DNA from: Diphasiastrum complanatum
Lineage: Eukaryota; Streptophyta; Lycopodiopsida; Lycopodiales; Lycopodiaceae
Direction: 5' to 3'
Length of the DNA: 64,000 nucleotides
Assembly: GCA_029204225.1 (NCBI GenBank)
Contig: CM055096.1
Location: 63,002,240-63,066,239, forward strand
Shown here: one piece after another, positions 1 to 12,100 of the stretch
Layout of the letters: each line of letters starts with the position of its first letter
How positions within the stretch are numbered: the stretch's first letter is position 1
Made by a program: the position numbers and the translations under genes
Notes under the pieces: generated by a model
Database searches by the model: none
What the model was told of the DNA's origin: nothing
The model's input: the letters and a program-made list of their open reading frames with translations, nothing else

Positions 1-622
1 GTTCCAAAAAAATGGCTCCAAACATGTAGATACCAAGCAAGTCATATGGACCAAGAATGCCAGAGAAAAGGCATCAATAGGAACATCCTGGTACCAACTA
101 GAAAAGACTATAAGACGTCTCTGATAAACAATAAAGAAACTTACATGTAGGTCTAACTAGTAGATATTCTAAACTGGACTAGATTGAATGAAAGATGAAT
201 TCCAAAACATGTGCTAATATGAATAATAGTCCAAAAGCTAATATAATGTCATCATCATGTCCTAGTGGAAATGAGAAAGGACATAATATGAGCTACAAAT
301 AGAGTTGGGGTGTGTTGCTGATGTCATATGTGAGGCTATTGTCTCCTCCTGGTAGGGAAAATGGCTCTCATGGTATGATGTGCAGTTTTATTAGCAACAT
401 GAATCTAGGTCATACGCACTCTTTGGTCTCTATGTCGAGGGATGTCTCTATCATCCTCATTTCCATCTGAAGTTGGATCAAGCCTTGATCTCTTGCAAGA
501 AAAGAATGATGTAATCTTGAGTTGTATGTTAGAGTGACTTGGATGAACTGGCTAACATAAATTTTGTAGTAGTAGAAACATCTCTCTGATCATGAATGCA
601 ATGGGAGAGGGGGAGGGAGAGC

Positions 623-771
<149 letters not shown>

Positions 772-3136
772 ACACATATTTCACATAGTCCCCCTTGACA
801 AAAGTCAAGACCAAATCCTTTGAATCCTTTCATTTTATAGCATAACAGGTTTAAACGAAGCTGAAAATAACTTACAATACAAAGTACCATAAAGTGAAGC
901 AAGTTTTAGGAGACCCAACCCACCATCCTAGAAAACAAAATTGCACGAGTTAGTTCAGTGAGGAAGGCAGGTGTCATAGCTGAGCATTAGTTGTTATCCA
1001 TGTCCGAAACAAGATACACTATTAGCTTTAAATGAAATGTATAATAATCAGTCCAATCTTCCCTACCAAATTTTCTTTTTACCACATCGTAGGTCTTGCC
1101 CTAATATTACTGTATCAAGGCATTCGCCATACTGATCAATATAAGACAAGTATACCTATTATTATATAACAATCCCACAACATAATACGACAAAGCCATA
1201 ATCAATCACTACCAGTGGAAAATGTATGGTTTGGCCATAGGAGTTGGTATCAGGGCATATTCATGCCATTCTGTACCCATCAATACCAATGAATCATTTG
1301 GCACTCGATGGACTTTATGTAAAATTACTTGCCATTCAAGCTGACCTGGGAAATCCATGCCATTCAAGCCTACCAAACCCCGAACCGATTCAAATGGAAT
1401 AGATGCACAGAACTGAAAATTATTACATTACTATAGTCGGGTATTTTGTTTTAGTGCAACAATAAGGTGTGTTATTTCTTGTAGGTATTAGGGTACCTCT
1501 GTAACATTTTGACCCCTAAGACTAATCTATTAGTCTTTTACGAGTGCGGTAAATACTGAGCATATCTATCCTTTCCAGTGCCACTATAATCACACTATAC
1601 TCGTAAATACGTAAAGACCTAAATTACTTACATTCTTGTAGGTAAGGTTGTTTATTTGGGGTTTTCTTTGGTTATAAGCATTGATAATACACTAAACAAT
1701 TCCGTACTAGTAGTGTTTAGTTGCAAGCAACATATTAATGTTTTAAAGAATGCTGTGAAGTATATTGATACAAAGTAGCACAATTTTTAGCTTAAATCGA
1801 ATGCATAGAGCTTTGCCCATAACCATCCCATCACTCGAAAGCTAGCATATGTAGTTGGGATTTGCATAAAATCATACCTGAATGCGTGTAGTAGATTCTT
1901 CCTGAGAGGTAGTCATATTCGTTTCTTCCACTTTGCTAAGCCACACACCCTACTAGCATTATGATTGAAGAGCAATAATCTCAAATTAATGTTGTGCATA
2001 TTGCATAACAAAGCATCGAGTTCTAAGAGCCATACTTATTTGCCAATGTCTTCCTTTATTGGTAACAAGAATCCGTAGACATTGATCGCATTATGTGTTA
2101 CCTTATGATATTACTTAGAACTCTTCTTACTTGAAGACAAGCACAATTTTAACCAAAGATGAGTTAGATGTATGAACTTACCTTTCTTGAAAGCTTAGTT
2201 AGCAATCCCTTACTAGGCAAAGGGAAAGCCTTAGGTAGTAATTGTGTAGAACAATGAAAACGTGTTGTAGAACATCGAGCCATGGGCGCCCATATAGTGT
2301 ATGCAAGGCAACACATTCATTCATAAGTACTGATCAAAAAACATGCATATAGAGGCAACGAATATTGTTGGCCACATTTTGCATAATTTTCACATGATAT
2401 GTGTGATAACTCACTAACAAACCAGCGACCTATAGTTGTAAAAAATTAACATTTTGGAGGGTGCATTTCCATCAAAATGAGCGCTACAAAAAATGATGGA
2501 ATCCACTAAAAAAATGTGGCCATTACCGTGTGGAACAACGATCTACTGTTGTTGATAGATAAGTGAAAGCATGGACAACAAATGAATTGATTCAATAGCT
2601 ATGAAAGCAATGTCCAAAATGTAAACCAAATTTGCAATGAAGCAAAGCATTCTTAGCACATTTATGTAGCTCGCTCTCATACCTGGAAGGTCGCCTTTAA
2701 GAGCATCAATGATTAAGTTGAAAGCTTTTAGTCCAACGCTCCTCTGTAGGTGTCAAACCCACTTTCTTATCACAATGATTTACTCATTTCAGAGACAAAG
2801 AGTGGAAGAGGAAGAAGAGAAGACGAATGAGGGTAGGAGTCCATCGCTGGTCCACCCTCACATAAATACTTATTTCTTGTGGTTTAGAGGCACATACAAG
2901 TGTGAATGCCCACCATTAGATTATGAGACCTAATAGAGGACGAATCTTAACCGTGGAACAAGGTTGCTTGAGGTGTAAGTTATTGCCTCTCCCAAGAACC
3001 CCCAAAAAACAAAGTTTGAATTTATTAGCATACCTTCTTAGTTGGTGCCTTATAGGTTCGTCCCAAATACTTTAGTGATCTTGATGGAGTTGAAAGAAGA
3101 TCTTTTAACAGGGATTAGCATAGTCAAATGGAGTCC

Positions 3137-3303
<167 letters not shown>

Positions 3304-3356
3304 CTATTAATATCTTTTTTATGCCAAAAAGACATGTAAGACAAAAACATGTCAAG

Positions 3357-3797
3357 TGCGAAAATGACCTCTTGTAGATCCTAAAGATCCTGCTGTAAAG
3401 AACCAAAAGGATCGACAGTGGCACAAAACCACCAGCTAAAAGCCAAAGATCAACCCACAATAGCTCCACCCTCAAGCCAAGATGAATAAACGTAGGAGAT
3501 GAGAGGATTCATGTTACAACAAACTGAAATTTGGAAGTGTAGGAGGGAGTTTATGTAGGTACTTATAGCCTGACAGATTCATGTGCATATGCCATGAAAA
3601 CCCTAGTACATTGCTTAACTCAATTGAAGCTAGCCATCAAACACCATGCACTGCTCTACTTCATAAATGGAGTGTCTGCTCTCTCTCAAGGTTATTAATC
3701 ACATAATTACCCTTGAATGGAATTTTAACATTGAATACGAGTGAATATCCACATCTAAGATTATTCCAAATCCTCTGTACTGGACGTGGACATAACA
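3357..3797 (-). repeat. Gypsy element left LTR (3' LTR in element orientation)
   Basis: It aligns with 7741-8241 over stretches such as caacccacaatagct and ggtacttatagcct. It is shorter than the right LTR (441 against 501 bp). The bases TCAAG precede it. Confidence 0.85.
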
Positions 3798-4239
3798 TTC
3801 TTCTCCCTTGAACTGCTTTTGTCCTCATAAGTGGAAATTAGGGAAGCTTGTTTATGCTTTCAACTCTTTCCCTCATTCTCAGTCTGTCATTTTCATCTGA
3901 TTAAGCACTTAGAGGTAGAACAAATTTTCAGTTTTTATATCTATTTTTGAGTACTTTCTCAGGTTCCAAAGGTACACTAAGTTATATATCTTCCAATTGT
4001 GTTAGATCTTCATCAGGTTAAATTCTATTACCTTTGTGTAAACTTAATTGAATTTTCTTACATGAGTGTTCCATGAGCAGTGGATTTATCTTGAAGATCA
4101 AGTTCGTGAGGTAAAGAACCAATCTTTTATTAACCAAAATAGTCCACAATATCTAGCAGACAATTTGTAAGCCTGCCTATGAGACATATATGTGCTCAAC
4201 ATTCCTCCATAGTCTAATTAGTTCTTTTAGTCTATCCAT

Positions 4240-4800
4240 TTATCTAGAATGATTAGTAAAAGTAAAAGTAAGAGAGGTCTCAAGTTTATGGAAAACTACA
4301 GACAAAAAGTGACATCTAAACCTAGGATCTTTGTCACTAGCAATATCACTTGGTAGTCCATACAACTTGAAAAAACTTTCAACAAAGATTTGGGCTAAAT
4401 CCAAAGCCTTTGCAGTTGACTTAAGCAGAATGAACGTAGCTAATGTAATTAACCTATCCACAACCACCCAAATAGAATCATTTTGCCATTGGGTCTTCAA
4501 AAGTCCAACTACAAAATCCATAGATATACTTTCCAATCTCTTAGTAGGGATACCTAAGAGATGTAATAAACCTCTAGCCTTGAAGCATTCAACTTTACCT
4601 AGTTGACAAGGTTTATATTTTATCACATATGACTCAACATCTGGCTTGAGTTTTGGCTAATAAAACTCTCTTTTGACCCACTTCTAAGTTCTGTGTATAT
4701 TTGGATGACCTGCATAAGGCATGCGGTGACATCCAAAAAAAATTCTTCTTCAATTTGTGAACGCTTTTGGTACACAAACTTTTCCATTTCAAAATACTAA
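4240..4800 (-). pseudogene. Gypsy integrase remnant
   Basis: The - strand frame has IPTKRLESISMDFVVGLLKT, WVVVDRLITLATF, ALDLAQIFVESFFKLYGLPS and SDKDPRF. These hold the first two Asp of the DDE integrase core. A zinc-binding segment (YKPCQLGK) lies upstream. The C-terminal part is lost. Confidence 0.9.
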
Positions 4801-5025
4801 TCCATTTCGCACTCCAATTGCAGTATCACTTGCATCAATTCTCACGATGCAAGGTAAATCTAGATCCATGATCTGTAACACAGAAGCAAAAACAATCAAG
4901 CTTTTATGTTTCTCAAAACAATGATTTAATCCCTTATTCCATGCAATAGGTTGACTAGGTTGCCCTCTTTTCTTTTATAAACTTAGCCTTTTGTCATAGT
5001 ATTGAGAGGTACTGCCTCATTGGCT

Positions 5026-5760
5026 CTAAATAAATCTATGAAAGAATATAGTAAATGCAAGAAAAGGTATAACTCCTTTGACTATTCTTGGTATCAGCCA
5101 CTCAACTATTGCCCTAATGTTATCTTCGTCCATATTCAACCCAAAAGGGGTGATCTTATGACCAAGATATTTCAGTTCATGCCTAAAGGATTCTAATTCA
5201 GATTCCTTAGCATAGAGTTTCCCTCTTATGAGAATCTGCAAGACAGTCTTAATATGATTCACATGCTCCTTATGGTATTCTTAGGTGAGTATAATATCTA
5301 GAAATACCACCAAAAAATATGGATGAAACAAATCATTCATCATCTGTTGAAATGTTGCAAGTGCATTTGTTAACTCGAAAGGTATCACTAAGAATTCAAA
5401 ATGTCTGGACTTTGTCTGAAGACAAGTTTTTTGCTCAACACTAGGATGAATTTTTTTTTTTTATGGCACTCAGTTCTGAAATCAATTTTAGTGAAGTATT
5501 TAGCTCGCCGTACACACAACGTCGTCCATCATGGGCAATGGATATTGATTTTTAGTAGCGATCTTGTTTAATCCCTTATAGTCTACATACATCGGAAGCC
5601 TCCATCTTTCTGCGCCTTTAGAAGAATAGGAGCAGTCCATGACAACTTACTAAGTTGTATATGTCCCATCTTAAGATAATTTTCTATTTGATTAGTACCA
5701 ATACAATTGTCTAGAGGTAGGGTGACTACTTGGAATCAATCCTAGTTTGTGGCCTTTTGA
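5026..5760 (-). pseudogene. Gypsy reverse transcriptase remnant
   Basis: The - strand has MPFELTNALATFQQMMN-type text (about 5310-5400), a catalytic box read as FLDIIL where FLDDIL is expected, then KLYAKESELESFRHELKYLG and HKITPFGLNMDEDNIRAIVE. Stops and frameshifts are frequent. The changed catalytic Asp and the stops show it is dead. Confidence 0.85.
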
Positions 5761-5939
5761 CCTAGAATGTGGTAAACTATGAGGTAATTCATTTGGAAAT
5801 ACATCTCATAATTGCATTCTATTTTGTTTGGTCCTGATCTAAATTCACCAAGTTAAAAACTTCAACAAATTCCAAAATGGGCATGGCATCATGAAATATC
5901 GAAAAATTTCATTACACTTGATGTAAAAACCATCTCAGA

Positions 5940-6700
5940 TGGATGTACATATTTGTCTCAAAATGTGTAACTATTCCATCTCTTTCTTTGAATGAGAGTA
6001 CATGCTAAGCGGAATCAATATCATTAGATTTCTTAAATAACCATTCATAGCCTAAAATTGCATTTGTATATGCTAAATCCAAAACATAAAAATCAATCAA
6101 ACAATTTGAAAAATCATGTAAATTAGAATTATGATGACTTTCCCATAAGTAATTGAAAAGCAATAAAAATCTCTTCTCACTCTTGATACACAGTTTCACC
6201 ACCATACAATACTAAATCAACATTAACTCTAGCATACTCGACATGCAGACATCTCCCTACGGAATTTCCTTTTAGGTAATTAGTCATTCCAATTGGTAAA
6301 GTGCAATTATCACAATCATATTATTGAAAAGTATTCAGACAAGGATTAAAAATCATTGAAACCATTGTAAATTAGTGTTGCATGTTTCCAAGACATTCAT
6401 AGTGATGCAAGAATTATTATTCTACTAAGAAAAACCAAACTATTGATTGCTTTTCGACACACAATCACATCATCTTAGAAAATTTGCAAATTTTTCTTAA
6501 AATTGCCAAACTTCCAATGACGATAACTTCAGCTATAGTGTACCAAATTGATCATTAGAGGGCCCAATACAAAGGGATAGGTCAACAAGAGGTTCGGCAT
6601 CTGGGGATTCTTTGGAATCTGCTAACAGATATGTTATCGCTCTCACGGGATCGAACCTCCGCGTGACGACTGCCTTCATCTCCTTGATGCTTGTGTGCTT
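5940..6700 (-). pseudogene. Gypsy protease-proximal and gag-end remnant
   Basis: The - strand 6005-6205 reads LDLAYTNAILGYEWLFKKSN, which matches the xDAILGxxWL block after the Gypsy retropepsin. Near 6540-6680 a short frame (RRFDPVRAITYLLADSKESP) may be the end of gag. No intact protease active site is seen. Confidence 0.55.
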
Positions 6701-7740
6701 GGATCTTGGATTGAAGATAGGATAGGAAATAATCCCACTATAGACTTATATGCTTCATATGGCATTAGACAGTGATCTAGAACATTCAGTAAACACTCAT
6801 TAGGTATTATGAAGGCTTCATTAAGTTGAGATCCGCAACAGATGCTCAGAACAAGCGAAAATCACGTTTTAGGTCCATTAGGAGGGCACCTTTCTATGAA
6901 ACTTCGTTGATTCAGTGCACAAGCCTCAAGAAATCATCACAGGAGTTTGATGGTTTGTTTAGGAACACAAAAAACCTACACAATCTCCTAGCAAGCAGAT
7001 TAGAGAAGCGAAGTTCTAATTTCTAAACGTGTGAAAAGGAATGAAAAATACTAAATTTTTGGACTTCTTTTGACATCGTTTGACATCTATAGCTCGTTCA
7101 TAGTGTCCACAATTTTTAAGCACTCTCTAAGTATCTACTCTAAGTTTACGACATAGAAATTGATTCTACCAATTGAAAACATCAAGTTTTCAAAAAAAAA
7201 AAACCATGTTTTTTGAACAGAATTCAACTTTTTCATACATTTTGATGGATCTTAATCTTATAAAAGTGCAACCAATCCTAATTGTAGCCAAAACAATACT
7301 TCTACAAATTAGAAAGTTTTGATTTTGCTCAATTTTGACTCTTATTGTTAGCTCATAACCAAAAAAACATCAATTTTGACTAATTTTAACCAAAAAACAC
7401 AATCTAGAGGCCATCAACGACATGCTTGGCATGCATTCATCAGATCCCATATTACTGATTGAAAATTACCAACTACTCATTGTGATTATTTATAGATAGT
7501 ATGTTATGAGAATATCCAACCAAACCTCTACACATTGTGAAATTCCAAGCAATCTATTGACATGAAAGAAGCCCATATCACTAAGTGTTAAGCATGGAGT
7601 AATCAAAATCTTGGGAAAGCACTTCCTTGGAGGTTAATTCCACCACCAGGAAGAAAAAGCAGAGAGATACTACCAAAAAGATGCAAAAAGCAATGTCAAC
7701 TCCACCTTCTAGTCGATGCAAGTGGTAGCATTGATACCGC

Positions 7741-8241
7741 TATGAAGAGCGCATCCTGTATATCCTGAAGATCCTATTGCAAAGCACCAAACAGGTAGAC
7801 CATGGAGCAAAACCACCCATCCAACTAGAAGTCGAGGATCAACTCACAATAGCTTCACCCTTGAGCCACAATGAATGAATGTTGGAGAGGAGAGGAGAGG
7901 ATTCTAGTAACCACAAATTGGAATCTGGAAGTGTAGGAGGACAAGTTTCTATAGGTACTTATAGCCTACCAAATGCTTGTGCACGTGCCATGCAAGCCCT
8001 AATACACTGCTAAACTCAACTGAAGTTGCTATTGATACTCCTTAGCATGCATACCATCGTCAAACACCATGCATTGCTCCATATTTCATAAATGGAGTCC
8101 ATTGGCCCTCCCAAGATTATCAACTAAATAACTAGACTTGAATGAAGTTTTGAGGCGTAATTAATATTCTCGAACACTGGAGTGTCAAATATCCATGTCT
8201 AGGATTATTCCAGATTCTCTTTACTACACATCAGTGTAACA
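7741..8241 (-). repeat. Gypsy element right LTR (5' LTR in element orientation)
   Basis: The direct-repeat partner of 3357-3797, ending gtgtaaca and followed by TCAAG. The primer-binding-like site lies immediately to its left. Confidence 0.85.
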
Positions 8242-8456
8242 TCAAGTATGTGGTATTAGTAGGAGCATATGAAACATCTTTGAAATAGTAAAGAGAAAGT
8301 AAATGTGAATCTAAGTTCTAAAAATCAAACTAAGCCTAGCTGTACAAAATTGACGCCAAAACAAAAATAAAGGTTTTCTCCCCAAAAGAAAGAAGCCAAA
8401 AACATATAAAAAATGCAAGCTCTCAACTCAAGTGCCAAGAAAGTGCTTTGATATCA

Positions 8457-8824
8457 TGTTATGAACATAGATACAACATCACATAATAACTATAAACTAC
8501 AGATGATAAGCCAAGAATATTGAATGAACATCGACTATAGTTAGAAGTTATTTTTAGCAAGGAAGAGAAATAAGTCTCCTGCTTAGTAAATAGGGCTATC
8601 CTCAAGCCTGTTTTTTTCCATTAAGAGTAAACCTAATCATAAGGGTTTCAAGCTTATGCATCTCCCTGCCATTTATAGTCTATTGAAGAGTTGGGTTGTT
8701 AATTTTAAGCTAGGTGCACGATACTGTCCAAAATATTATGCTCTTCCAAAAGGCCACAAATAGCCTATGAATAGAAATGATATACGTCCTACAAATCAAG
8801 ACAAATAAGCCATAATATACCACA
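8457..8824 (-). repeat. Complete LTR of another retrotransposon
   Basis: It starts TGTTATGAAC and ends ATACCACA. A primer-binding-like site ctttgatatca (8446-8456, minus-strand tgatatcaaag) abuts its left end. A polypurine-like tract (plus actctcccct at 8824-8833) abuts the right end. The 8246 boundary of the Gypsy insert lies close by, so the rest of this element was probably cut up. Confidence 0.6.
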
Positions 8825-9021
8825 ACTCTCCCCTATTACATCTTGAATCCTTGCCAAACACATATGCTATATTTGACCGAATTGCAAGATATTAATTTCC
8901 ATAATTTAGATGCTGTTGTTTGCTACTTTTTGTGATTATTCGCAAGTTGATTGGTTTCACATTGGACCTTGATCTCAATGTATGTAGAATGATGATGTGC
9001 TACTTTGTAATATCCTTGCAG

Positions 9022-9108
9022 CTTCTGGATCTACTTTTAGGAAAAGAGCATGCTGCACTATTTTGTAGAGCTGAACTGAAGACTCTTGTGGGATTCTATG
9101 AAAAAGAG
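9022..9108 (+). CDS. CNNM-like exon: linker after the DUF21 domain
   Basis: It reads [19 protein letters not shown] and then [10 protein letters not shown], which matches the conserved stretch between the last DUF21 helix and the CBS pair in plant homologues. The acceptor is ttgcag at 9016-9021. The donor gtctgt is weak but has GT. It joins in frame to AGKGGEL at 17151. No upstream DUF21 exon was recognised in 1-9021. Confidence 0.8.
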
Positions 9109-12100
9109 GTCTGTTGCTCGACTATCCCAAGGAACAAATATCTTTGAGTAAAGCTAATCCAATTGAAAGTGTGATGCTTATTTGGATGAAGCTTAATTTA
9201 GATACTTGTTTTGACTTGCCTATTTATAAATCTTTTCTACTATAGATACAATCTACTTTTAGGGGTAGTCATGGTTATTTATCAAAAAATTTAAATAGGT
9301 GTATGTTTATATCTTTATGTACCAACCATGACAACTTTGATTAGTTTTGTTGTTGTAAGAAATTTTGTTGATCAGGTTTCAATTGTTTGGCATGTCACCA
9401 TATAGTGAAGGACACATGTTGATATAAGCAAGGGTTGCCTAGCCTTTATCGCTTGCATGAAAAGTTTCCTATTCTACCAATCATCCTATTAAATCACTTA
9501 TTTTCTATTTTCCTCTTTAGTCATCCTCCCTTCTATGCCATCTTTTTTAACAGAGGCTAGTGCTCTCCTTTTCATCTTGCATCTCCTTTATCCTTAACCA
9601 TATTGGATATCCTTATGCTAGTGCTCAATTCATGCTTTGCTCCCAATGCTCATTGGATATCACATTCTCCCTCACTTGTAATCTCCATGTTTCTTGTGCC
9701 ATCTTAATGAAATGCCCTTATTTTCAAGGGCACGAATCATGTTCTCTAGAAGGTATTGGTTCTCATGCACTTGATTTGATGATGAGTGCTTGAAGATGCA
9801 TTTACAAGTACAATATGATGGAGGTCTTCATATTGACTTAGAATGTCTTTTAAGCTTATTACTAGGAAGTGAGATAAAAGAGAGGGCTTTGGTCATGTGG
9901 CAAGAAGCTTTGCACCTTTATCACTCCTACGATGCTTACCACTTGGCTCCTTTTGGAGTTTCTCCTCCGTCAAAATTACAAAAATTAGATGATAGGAACC
10001 TCTTATGCATAATAATTATACGTATGTAATTTTGTGACAAGGAATTGCAAATATTGCCAACATAATTGATCTAATCAATTATCCATTGTCTGGGTTTGTC
10101 GGATATACATTGACACAATTTATTTGTAAGTCTTAGGATCTCTAGAATCTAGAGAAGTATCAGATTATCTTGATTAGTCATATGCTAGTTGAACTTTGTC
10201 ACATTATGGTTTTTGCTTTAACATAGAGGTGACATCACACACTATATGCGAGTTTGAAGGGCAGTCTATTGAGGATGTAATATTTTGGAGCTTGGAATAA
10301 CTTTTGTAACCAAGGTGCCCCTCATAGTGATTCGAAACATGCATGCTTTTAGGCCTCAATCGAGGCCCTAGTATACCTTGAAATGACTAGTGAGTGACCA
10401 AGTTTGCCAATGGTGTTGGGTGTGTCACGATAGGTGACCCGGTGAGTATACACACACCACCAATCGTGCGATGAGGTGTGTAGATCCAATGTGTTGTTAA
10501 CCAAGTCAACCCGCAACGCCGACAGACATTGACTATGGTTAGCTGACTTTTCTATTTCATTGGAGAAAGTAAAAAGTTTTTGTTTTTTTTGGTCTTCAAA
10601 TGGACTAGAGGGCCACTTAGGCACGATGGAGCATGGTGGTGGCAAGTCATCTTTGTTGGAAATAGGATTAATAATGTAATGTAGAAACTTCCTACTTCCA
10701 ATGCATGACTACGCCTATCAAAAATTGAACAAAGCAGTAGTGATGGAAATCACGTTCAATCTTTAGCAAGTAACTTTGAAATCGCTAGATACTAAGTGAT
10801 TACGTAGCCAAACATGAAGTATTGAATTTTCAGACAATTTCTATCAGTTACAAAAGCAATACAGATACTGAACGCAATAAGAAGATAGTATTGATTCAGA
10901 AAAACAAAATCAGATGCTAATGAGCGCAAGACAATAGCGGATAGAAACCGCACACTCTAAGCTGTTTCTGAGTAACTGAGAATAAGTCTGATAATAAGCA
11001 GCTCTGTTGATAAGTAGAAGCACAATAGCAATCTCTAAACAACTCTAAGAAGTGAGCTAGAATGCTCAGGAGTGTTCAAGCTCACAGGCTTGAGAGAGAG
11101 AGAGAGAGCTAACTATTCAAATGTTTCTTCTGATAACTTGATGATGATGAAATGTATGAATATGAACAACTATTTATACTAAGAAATTTGGTCGTCAATT
11201 GCGATTGCCAGTTGGCTGGTGATCCGCTGGCATCCATCCGGTTTCTTGTCATTGATTGCTGATAAGCGGTGAAATTGGCCATAAATAGTCTGTCTTCATA
11301 AATGAACTAAAATTGTAGCTCTGCAAAATGAACTAAAACAGCCACAGGCAACATTGTCGCAAAAAAGCAACAGTGTCGGGATTTTTGCGAAAAACTCGAC
11401 AGTGCCCTTAAATCTCATTTAGGATTGCCTCACACTTTGCCAGATTCATTTCCTTAACATTTGAGGCACGTAGAAAAATGCAAAAAATATGACACTGTGA
11501 TTTTACACGAGATTTTTGACAGGCAAAAAATGCGAAAAAGACGACACTGCATTTTCAACGAGATTCCTGACTGGCGAAAAAGGCGACACTATTGTCAACT
11601 CCATGTATTTCTACAGACTGTGTAAAAACACTTGTAATTCTGCAGACTGTGTAAAAACACGGGAAAAATCGCAAAACTGGATAAACAATGGATGAAGACT
11701 AAAACCGATTAGTCGATTAGTAAGAAGGAGAATAATCCAACACTCTCTCTTAATCTGAATCATTGAATGCCTTGACCTTCAAACTTAGTTCTACACAGAA
11801 TCTTCTGTGTGCTTCCAAACTTAATGCTTTGGTAAAAATATCTGCTATCATATCTTGCGTTCTACAGTACTGCAATCTGACCTCTTCGTTGAGAACTTTG
11901 CTTCTAACAAAATGATACTTCAGTTCAATGTGCTTACTCCTAGAATGAAATCTAGGGTTAGCTGATAAAGCAATGGCACTTTGATTATCACAAAATAATG
12001 TCGTCGAAGCATATTGATTCAGACCGATATCTGAGAATAAGTTTCTCAACCAAATTGCTTCCTTTGTAGCTTGAGAGGCTGCGATATACTCTGATTCAGT

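Larger units (their letters stand above)
3357..8241 (-). mobile_element. Decayed Ty3/Gypsy LTR retrotransposon with both LTRs and TSD
   Basis: Two diverged direct repeats, 3357-3797 and 7741-8241, flank a - strand pol region. The outside bases are TCAAG on both sides (3352-3356 and 8242-8246), a 5-bp target-site duplication. A primer-binding-like sequence gcattgatacc (7728-7738) abuts the right LTR. A purine-rich tract (minus GGGAGAAG) abuts the left LTR. Pol order on the - strand is protease-proximal region, RT, then integrase, which is Gypsy order. Many stops and frameshifts make it non-functional. Confidence 0.9.

Noticed and set aside
6630-6680. gggatcgaacc at 6648 as a T arm of a tRNA
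   Set aside because: No matching D arm at the right distance. The - strand reads as a short protein-like stretch within the Gypsy element.
9560-10029. Open frames of 77 and 79 codons in the first visible intron
   Set aside because: No family similarity or splice context. They are probably chance frames in non-coding sequence.
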